From NCBI GenBank assembly GCA_021821565.1, contig JAKACI010000026.1:1-11603 (forward strand): a stretch of DNA of 11,603 bases, given 5' to 3'. The position numbers and the translations under genes were made by a program. Positions within the stretch are counted from its first letter, which is position 1. Every line of letters begins with the position of its first letter. Below the pieces are notes generated by a model. It had not been told where the DNA came from. It was given only the letters and a program-made list of their open reading frames with translations, and did not search any database. Origin of the DNA: a bacterium (GTDB lineage: Bacteria; SZUA-79; Acidulodesulfobacterales; Acidulodesulfobacteraceae). Below, one piece after another: positions 7,075 to 11,603 of the stretch.

Positions 7075-7815
7075 TTATTACTTTCAATAGACACTTCCGG
7101 CGGTTATTCAAGTATTTATATAATTGACGATAAATATGAAATTATTGCTGAAAACAATATAGTTTTAAATGAAAATAAATATTTTAAAGAATCATATAGT
7201 AAGGCGTTAATGCCTTCAACTTTGGTTTTTAAACAATTAGACGATATCTTGTCGGACAGCGGATTAAATTTGGCTGATATTGAAGGCGTAGCGATTACTT
7301 TAGGTCCGGGTTCATTTACGGGTATTAGAGTTTCGCTTTCTATTGCCAAAACATTAGCTTACAGTCTTAATTTGAAAATAGCGGGAGTTGAAAGTTTATA
7401 TGCGTGCGCATACTCGTTTATAAATAAAAGCAATAATTTCTACTTAACTGTTATAAAGGAATTTATAAAAGATAAATTTTATTTTGAAATTTATAAAATA
7501 GAAAATGGAACTCTTGAAAAATTTAAAAGGTTAGAAACAGGAACTATAAAAGAAATTAATTGCTTAATAGATAATTTAAATATTAAATCTTATTTTGTTT
7601 ATTTAGGCAGCCTTAAGAAATATAATTTGGACAAAAATATTCAGCCGACTAATAATAATAAATTAGAATATGAATTTTTTGACAGTTTAAGATTGGCATA
7701 TTTTTCAGGAATAATTGCTATTAATAAATTTAATAATAATAAAAAAAATCAATCGGATTTTAAATATCTTGCAGAACTTTCGCCTGTTTATGTATATAGC
7801 GGCGGAGCTTTTTAA
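7072..7815 (+). CDS. tsaB: tRNA threonylcarbamoyladenosine (t6A) biosynthesis protein TsaB
   Basis: TsaB is the inactive-homologue partner that pairs with TsaD (with TsaE) to attach threonylcarbamoyl to A37 of ANN-decoding tRNAs in the cytoplasm. The 247-residue product begins MLLLSIDTSGG, the usual TsaB N terminus. It has ADIEGVAITLGPGSFTGIRVSLSIAKTLAY (about 68-97), with the diagnostic GPGSFTG at 78-84. The region equivalent to the metal-binding His of the TsaD family reads SYSKALMPS, as expected for a non-catalytic paralogue. The frame is open back to an ATG at 7015, but that extension encodes a Cys/Tyr-rich oddity (ACCYYYNCYYY) from a tandem DNA repeat, so I choose the ATG at 7072, which fits the family. 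The C-terminal half is AT-rich and poorly conserved, normal for TsaB. It follows rseP in the same direction, an order known in Desulfobacterota. Confidence 0.93.
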   Translation: MLLLSIDTSGGYSSIYIIDDKYEIIAENNIVLNENKYFKESYSKALMPSTLVFKQLDDILSDSGLNLADIEGVAITLGPGSFTGIRVSLSIAKTLAYSLNLKIAGVESLYACAYSFINKSNNFYLTVIKEFIKDKFYFEIYKIENGTLEKFKRLETGTIKEINCLIDNLNIKSYFVYLGSLKKYNLDKNIQPTNNNKLEYEFFDSLRLAYFSGIIAINKFNNNKKNQSDFKYLAELSPVYVYSGGAF

Positions 7816-7910
7816 ATATAATAATAATAAAAATAATTTTATTTATTAAAGCTCATTAAGATGGTTTTATTATTTTGAAATTATCAGTAATATTAATATT
7901 ATACTATTAT

Positions 7911-7959
7911 TAGTATTTAGTATTTAGTATTTAGTATTTAGTATTTAGTATTTAGTATT
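7911..7959 (+). repeat. Perfect heptanucleotide array (TAGTATT)x7
   Basis: Seven uninterrupted identical copies of TAGTATT fill 49 bp, about 170 bp upstream of the DUF465-ilv operon. The 5' end overlaps a small hairpin, ATACTA-TTAT-TAGTAT (7901-7916). Every copy contains an in-frame-independent TAG. Identical copies indicate recent slippage expansion, so the array is likely length-variable among strains. Confidence 0.95.
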
Positions 7960-8011
7960 GTTATTAGTTTATTATTAACATTAATTTTATTTTATTAATT
8001 TTTTAATTTAC

Positions 8012-8043
8012 GAATTCACTTTATTTACTTTGAATTCATTTTA
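8012..8043 (+). repeat. Direct repeat GAATTCAYTTTA, 20 bp apart
   Basis: GAATTCACTTTA (8012-8023) and GAATTCATTTTA (8032-8043) differ at one base and start exactly 20 bp apart, close to two helical turns. Such spacing is typical of tandem binding sites on one DNA face. No regulator can be named, and chance duplication in AT-rich DNA remains possible. Confidence 0.5.
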
Positions 8044-8057
8044 ATACTGCGGCGGTT

Positions 8058-8092
8058 AATTATCAACATATTATTAATATATATTGATAATT
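8058..8092. promoter_or_regulatory. 35-bp near-palindrome upstream of the ilv operon (candidate operator)
   Basis: AATTATCAACATAT (8058-8071) and ATATATTGATAATT (8079-8092) are inverted copies with one mismatch over 14 bp and a 7-nt centre. The outer 9-bp arms AATTATCAA/TTGATAATT are perfect. It ends 39 nt before the DUF465 start and overlaps the expected -35 position of a TATAAA box at 8099-8104, which suits a dimeric regulator. It lacks a following T-run, so it is not a good terminator. Confidence 0.5.
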
Positions 8093-8131
8093 TAATACTA
8101 TAAATAAATTTTAAAATTTGGAGGATTCAAT

Positions 8132-8368
8132 ATGCAATGGCTTGATGAAAATGAACAAAAGATTGCGGAAATATTAATACAAAAAAATTCAGATTTTAAA
8201 AAAATTTATGAAGAACATATTAATATAGATAAAAAATTGAATAAGTTCAGCACGAAACCTTTTTTGACGCCTGAAGAGCAAAAAACAATAAAAGAATTAA
8301 AACTTAAAAAACTTAACGGAAACGATATTATGAATAAAATGATTAAATTAAGTATTATTAGCGGGTGA
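8132..8368 (+). CDS. DUF465 (YdcH-like) small coiled protein
   Basis: The 78-residue product matches the DUF465/YdcH pattern. [20 protein letters not shown] (19-38) is a helix corresponding to the family's NPEFRRLYEEHRELDKRI-like segment. [20 protein letters not shown] (42-61) corresponds to the YLTPEEELELKRLKKEKL-like second helix. Both are charged, amphipathic and predicted to form a helical hairpin. The family has no established biochemical role. An ideal GGAGGA (8120-8125) lies 6 nt before the ATG, and this is the first gene of a tight cluster: its TGA is followed after one base by the ilvD ATG. Co-translation with ilvD is likely, and the DUF465-ilvD link also appears, from memory, in Geobacter-like genomes. 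Cytoplasmic; function unknown. Confidence 0.85.
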   Translation: MQWLDENEQKIAEILIQKNSDFKKIYEEHINIDKKLNKFSTKPFLTPEEQKTIKELKLKKLNGNDIMNKMIKLSIISG

Positions 8369-8369
8369 T

Positions 8370-10040
8370 ATGATGAAAAGCGATAATATTAAAAAGGGTA
8401 TAGATAAGACGCCTCACAGAGCTTTGCTCTATGCGACGGGGATTACAAATAAAGAAATGCGTAAACCTTTTATCGGCATTGCATCAAGTTTTACTGACCT
8501 TATACCTGGGCATGTCGGAATGAGAGATCTTGAAAGAGCTATTGAAAACGGCGTCTATAGCAACGGAGGACATCCGTTTATTTTCGGAATACCGGGTATT
8601 TGCGACGGAATAGCAATGGGACATAAAGGGATGCATTATTCGCTGCCCTCCCGAGAACTTATAGCGGATATGGTTGAAACTATTGCCGAGGCGCATTCCC
8701 TTGATGGTTTAGTGCTGCTTACCAACTGTGATAAAATTACGCCGGGCATGCTTATGTCATCGCTTAGACTTAATATACCCGCTATAGTTGTAACTGCAGG
8801 CCCGATGTTGTCGGGACATTATCATGGAAAAAGGCTTTCTTTTGTTAGAGACACATTTGAAGCCGTTGCAAAATATAAAGTAAAAGAAATATCTGAAGAC
8901 GAACTGATGGATCTTGAAATGTGCGCATGTCCCGGTCAAGGTTCATGCCAGGGATTATATACGGCAAATACTATGGCTTGTTTAACGGAAGTTATGGGTA
9001 TGTCTTTACCCGGCGCAGGAACGGCTCTGGCAGGTTCGGCAATTAAAAAAAGAATAGCATTTGAAAGCGGTGTCAGAATTGTAGATATGTTTAAAGAAAA
9101 TATATTGCCTCGTGATATTGTTACAATAGATGCATTGCAAAATGCTATAATGGTTGATGTTGCGCTTGGCGGCTCGTCAAATTCGGTTCTTCATTTAATT
9201 GCGATAGCTAATGAAGCAGGAATTAAATTAGATTTAAAACTTTTTGATGAAATTTCTAGAAAAACCCCGCAGCTTTCAAGTTTAAGACCCGCAGGAGAAT
9301 ATTTTTTAGAAGACTTAGATTTTGCAGGAGGCATTCCTGCTCTTTTATATGAACTTGAATCCTTAATAAAAGATTCAATGAATGTTAGCGGACTCTCAAT
9401 CAGAGAGATAATTAACGGAGTCAGATATGTAAATAATGAAATAATTAGAAAAATAGACAATTCTTATAGGGCAGAAGGTGGAATTGCCATATTATACGGC
9501 AATCTGGCTCCTAACGGAGCTGTTATTAAATCAAGCGGCGTCGGTCCTTCTATGATGAAATTCACTGGAAATGCCAGAGTTTTTGATAGTGAGGAAGATT
9601 CTATGAAAAGCATATCTTCAGGAGAAATAAAATCTGGCGATGTTGTAGTTATAAGATATGAAGGACCTAAAGGAGGTCCCGGTATGAGGGAAATGCTTGC
9701 TCCTACTTCTCAAATAGTCGGTATGGGATTAGGAGATAAAGTCGCTCTCATAACAGACGGCCGTTTTTCAGGGGGGACAAGAGGTCCATGTATAGGACAT
9801 ATTTCTCCCGAAGCTCAGGAAGGCGGTCCCATAGCTTTTATTAACGAAGGCGATAAAATAGAAATTGATATAAATGAAAGAAAACTTAATGTACTCCTTA
9901 GCGATGACGAGTTAAATCTGAGAAAATCAAGCTGGAAGAAAAAAGAGAAAAAAATAGATTATGGTTATTTAGCAAGATATTCAGATATTGTTTCGTCAGC
10001 CGATGAAGGGGCAATTGTAAACAGAAAGGTGAGAAAATAA
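8370..10040 (+). CDS. ilvD: Dihydroxy-acid dehydratase, Fe-S enzyme
   Basis: IlvD dehydrates 2,3-dihydroxy-isovalerate and 2,3-dihydroxy-3-methylvalerate to the keto acids that give valine, leucine and isoleucine. The 556-residue product is full length for the shorter form. It has [20 protein letters not shown] (79-98), [11 protein letters not shown] (119-129), [18 protein letters not shown] (185-202), [11 protein letters not shown] and [11 protein letters not shown] (462-472). The cluster ligands C120 and C193 are kept. The first Cys of [2Fe-2S] enzymes (in a PCNLHL context) is Gly47 in PGHVGM, as in E. coli IlvD with its oxygen-labile cluster. Extra Cys at 78, 185 and 187 are present. Two starts, ATG 8370 and ATG 8373, follow a GGTGAT ribosome-binding site; both are plausible. 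Its TAA is directly followed by the ilvB ATG. GC content is visibly higher than in the left half of the window. Confidence 0.97.
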   Translation: MMKSDNIKKGIDKTPHRALLYATGITNKEMRKPFIGIASSFTDLIPGHVGMRDLERAIENGVYSNGGHPFIFGIPGICDGIAMGHKGMHYSLPSRELIADMVETIAEAHSLDGLVLLTNCDKITPGMLMSSLRLNIPAIVVTAGPMLSGHYHGKRLSFVRDTFEAVAKYKVKEISEDELMDLEMCACPGQGSCQGLYTANTMACLTEVMGMSLPGAGTALAGSAIKKRIAFESGVRIVDMFKENILPRDIVTIDALQNAIMVDVALGGSSNSVLHLIAIANEAGIKLDLKLFDEISRKTPQLSSLRPAGEYFLEDLDFAGGIPALLYELESLIKDSMNVSGLSIREIINGVRYVNNEIIRKIDNSYRAEGGIAILYGNLAPNGAVIKSSGVGPSMMKFTGNARVFDSEEDSMKSISSGEIKSGDVVVIRYEGPKGGPGMREMLAPTSQIVGMGLGDKVALITDGRFSGGTRGPCIGHISPEAQEGGPIAFINEGDKIEIDINERKLNVLLSDDELNLRKSSWKKKEKKIDYGYLARYSDIVSSADEGAIVNRKVRK

Positions 10041-11603
10041 ATGATTAAAGAAAATAAAAAGCAGCTGATGACGGGCTCTAAGATTCTTATTGAAAGTTTA
10101 TTAAGAGAGGGGGTAAACACTATATTTGGATATCCCGGGGGAGCTGTACTTAATATTTACGATGAGCTTTTTAATTATAGAGATAAATTAAATCATATTC
10201 TTGTCCGTCATGAACAGGGCGCAGCGCACGCAGCAGACGGTTATGCGAGAGCGACGGGTAAAGTAGGCGTCGTGCTGGTAACTTCAGGACCCGGCGCTAC
10301 AAATACAATAACAGGGATTGCTACTGCATATATGGATTCCATTCCTATGGTAATTATTACGGGACAGGTTCCGACAATTCTCATCGGCAACGATGCCTTT
10401 CAGGAAGCAGATACTGTCGGAATAACAAGACCGTGCACAAAACATAATTATCTTGTGAGAGACGTTAAAGATCTTGCACGAATTGTAAAAGAAGCGTTTT
10501 ATATTGCTTCAACAGGAAGACCAGGTCCTGTTCTTATAGATATTCCTAAAGATATCACTTCGAATGTTGCCGAGTTTGATTATCCTGAATCTATTGAAAT
10601 GCGCAGTTATAATCCTACTTATTTTGGTCACCATGTTCAAATATTAAAGGTCGTCAATGAACTTTTGAAAGCTGAAAAGCCAATGCTTTATATTGGAGGA
10701 GGAGTAATAAGTTCAAATGCGGCTGCCGAGCTTAAAGAAATTGCAGAAATGGTAGATTTACCGATTGTTTCCACTCTTATGGGGCTTGGCGGTTTTCCTT
10801 CCGAGCACTCTTTATTTTTTGGTATGCTCGGAATGCATGGAACTTATGCGGCTAATACGGGTATATCAAATGCTGATTTTATTGTGGCAATAGGTTCAAG
10901 ATTTGATGACAGGGTTACAGGCAAAGTTGACGAGTTCGGCAGAAAAGCGAAATTCGCACATATTGATATAGACCCGTCTTCTATCGGCAAAAATGTAAAA
11001 ATAGATATACCTGTCGTAGGAGATGTTAAATCTGTCTTAAACAGTATGTTAGAAATATTAGCGTTAAAATCGAAAGAAATAGAATCTACGCAGTATAAAA
11101 GAATGAAATGGTTAGAAGAACTTAATATGTATAAATATGAACATCCGCTTTCATATAAAATGACGGATATCATTAAACCTCAATATGTTGTTGAAAAAAT
11201 ATATGAATTAACTAACGGAGAGGCTATTATAGCAACGGAAGTCGGACAGAATCAAATGTGGACCGCCCAATTTTATAAATTTAAAAACCCAAGATCATTA
11301 TTGACCTCGGGAGGACTCGGTACTATGGGGTACGGGTTTCCGGCTGCTATCGGCGCCCAGGTAGCATATCCCGAGAGAGCCGTATTTGATATTGCGGGAG
11401 ATGGCAGCATTCAAATGAATATACAGGAACTGGCTACGGCTGTTCAATATAATCTGCCGGTAAAAATTGCAATAATAAATAATAATTTTCTTGGAATGAT
11501 CAGACAGTGGCAGGAATTATTTTATGAAAAGAGATATTCTTTTTCGGAATTAAATGTCAACCCCGACTTTGTTAAGCTTGCCGAAAAAGAATATCTCTTT
11601 TCA
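10041..11603 (+). CDS. ilvB: Acetolactate synthase large subunit, cut by the window end
   Basis: This ThDP enzyme condenses pyruvate with pyruvate or 2-ketobutyrate, the first common step of branched-chain amino-acid synthesis, normally with a small regulatory IlvN subunit. The 521 visible codons cover most of a protein of about 560 residues. They include [16 protein letters not shown] (28-43), the catalytic Glu58 in [24 protein letters not shown] (83-88) and the central FAD/Rossmann-like domain ([18 protein letters not shown]). The ThDP-Mg motif GDGS (453-456) to NNN (about 477-480) and [16 protein letters not shown] follow. The ATG abuts the ilvD stop and AAAGGTGA lies upstream, so the two are translationally linked. 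After NPDFVKLAE the reading becomes KEYLFS, where the family has AYGAKG-like sequence; those last 23 bases are an inverted copy of 11525-11547 and are probably not native. ilvN would be expected next. Confidence 0.96.
   Translation, partial: MIKENKKQLMTGSKILIESLLREGVNTIFGYPGGAVLNIYDELFNYRDKLNHILVRHEQGAAHAADGYARATGKVGVVLVTSGPGATNTITGIATAYMDSIPMVIITGQVPTILIGNDAFQEADTVGITRPCTKHNYLVRDVKDLARIVKEAFYIASTGRPGPVLIDIPKDITSNVAEFDYPESIEMRSYNPTYFGHHVQILKVVNELLKAEKPMLYIGGGVISSNAAAELKEIAEMVDLPIVSTLMGLGGFPSEHSLFFGMLGMHGTYAANTGISNADFIVAIGSRFDDRVTGKVDEFGRKAKFAHIDIDPSSIGKNVKIDIPVVGDVKSVLNSMLEILALKSKEIESTQYKRMKWLEELNMYKYEHPLSYKMTDIIKPQYVVEKIYELTNGEAIIATEVGQNQMWTAQFYKFKNPRSLLTSGGLGTMGYGFPAAIGAQVAYPERAVFDIAGDGSIQMNIQELATAVQYNLPVKIAIINNNFLGMIRQWQELFYEKRYSFSELNVNPDFVKLAEKEYLFS
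11525..11603. repeat. Perfect 23-bp inverted repeat ending at the window edge
   Basis: Bases 11581-11603 are the exact reverse complement of 11525-11547, with a 33-nt spacer between the arms. Both arms lie in ilvB. The left arm encodes the family-typical FYEKRYS region, while the right arm replaces the conserved continuation after KLAE. Since the right arm reaches the last base, the true arm may be longer. This fits a fold-back chimera or a mis-extended contig end better than a native feature. Confidence 0.9.

Larger units (their letters stand above)
7816..8131. other. Structured AT-rich intergenic region before the ilv operon
   Basis: These 316 bases hold no supported gene. They contain, in order, a possible weak A/T-only hairpin (arms 7823-7832 and 7865-7874), the sevenfold TAGTATT array, a direct repeat of GAATTCAYTTTA, an imperfect 35-bp palindrome, a TATAAA-like -10 (8099-8104) and the strong GGAGGA ribosome-binding site of the next gene. 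No T-box and no Leu/Ile/Val-rich leader peptide is visible, so ordinary attenuation of the ilv genes is not supported. Confidence 0.5.

Noticed and set aside
7823..7874. Inverted repeat after tsaB as a rho-independent terminator
   Set aside because: The arms (AATAATAAAA / TTTTATTATT) contain only A and T and enclose a 32-nt loop, so the stem would be very weak in DNA of this composition.
7911..7959. TAGTATT array as a CRISPR array or plasmid iterons
   Set aside because: Seven-bp units with no spacers rule out CRISPR; units are far shorter than iterons and no replication initiator gene is near.
9191..9460. 89-residue minus-strand open frame inside ilvD
   Set aside because: Antisense to conserved ilvD sequence; composition mirrors the sense codons.
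10844..11173. 109-residue minus-strand open frame
   Set aside because: It lies wholly inside ilvB, whose + frame carries conserved acetolactate synthase sequence throughout.
11525..11603. Inverted repeat as transposon ends or an intrinsic terminator
   Set aside because: It lies inside the ilvB coding region with a 33-nt spacer and no transposase, and it breaks a conserved motif at the window edge.

Overview
This window comes from a very AT-rich bacterial chromosome that uses the standard code: TGA and TAA both act as stops, and TTG serves as an initiator. The legible genes are mostly housekeeping, and no mobile-element gene, rRNA, tRNA or CRISPR array was found. The order rseP - tsaB - DUF465 - ilvD - ilvB recalls Desulfobacterota (deltaproteobacterial) chromosomes such as Geobacter. 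The strong AT bias would fit an AT-rich lineage near there, for example Acidulodesulfobacterales. Both taxonomic statements come from memory of gene order and composition, so they are tentative.

Region 1 (1-1398): a minus-strand gene encodes a UvrD/Rep-type superfamily 1 helicase. About 285 unrecognised residues precede its Q motif. The frame stops at 13-15, directly after a nine-base T tract, long before a complete helicase core. A one-base change in that tract would let the frame run off the window edge. A 147-bp divergent spacer of simple TAA/TATAA sequence separates it from the next genes.

Region 2 (1399-2995): a ComF-like phosphoribosyltransferase gene is followed after 43 bp by a divergent dprA. 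With the helicase on the other strand, the three resemble a DNA-uptake/recombination module (helicase + PRTase + DprA). The DprA ends in a QPNLF tail that looks like a sliding-clamp-binding motif.

Region 3 (2996-6782): pheT (Phe-tRNA synthetase beta chain) has a TTG start and a strong Shine-Dalgarno that can be folded into a leader stem. There is no pheS beside it. It is followed by rseP, a site-2 membrane protease with its own sigma70-like promoter.

Region 4 (6783-8131): tsaB (t6A tRNA modification) lies between two long AT-rich spacers that carry most of the non-coding structure in the window. A 14/15-bp triplicate repeat contains the tsaB start codon. A perfect sevenfold TAGTATT array, a 20-bp-spaced direct repeat and a 35-bp near-palindrome lie before the next operon.

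Region 5 (8132-11603): a DUF465 small protein, ilvD and ilvB sit nearly end to end (1-nt and 0-nt gaps) and form a branched-chain amino-acid operon. IlvB catalyses the first common step and IlvD the dehydration step. ilvB runs off the window. Its last 23 bases are an exact reverse complement of bases 11525-11547 and break the conserved protein sequence, so the right end looks like a fold-back or assembly artefact rather than native ilvB.
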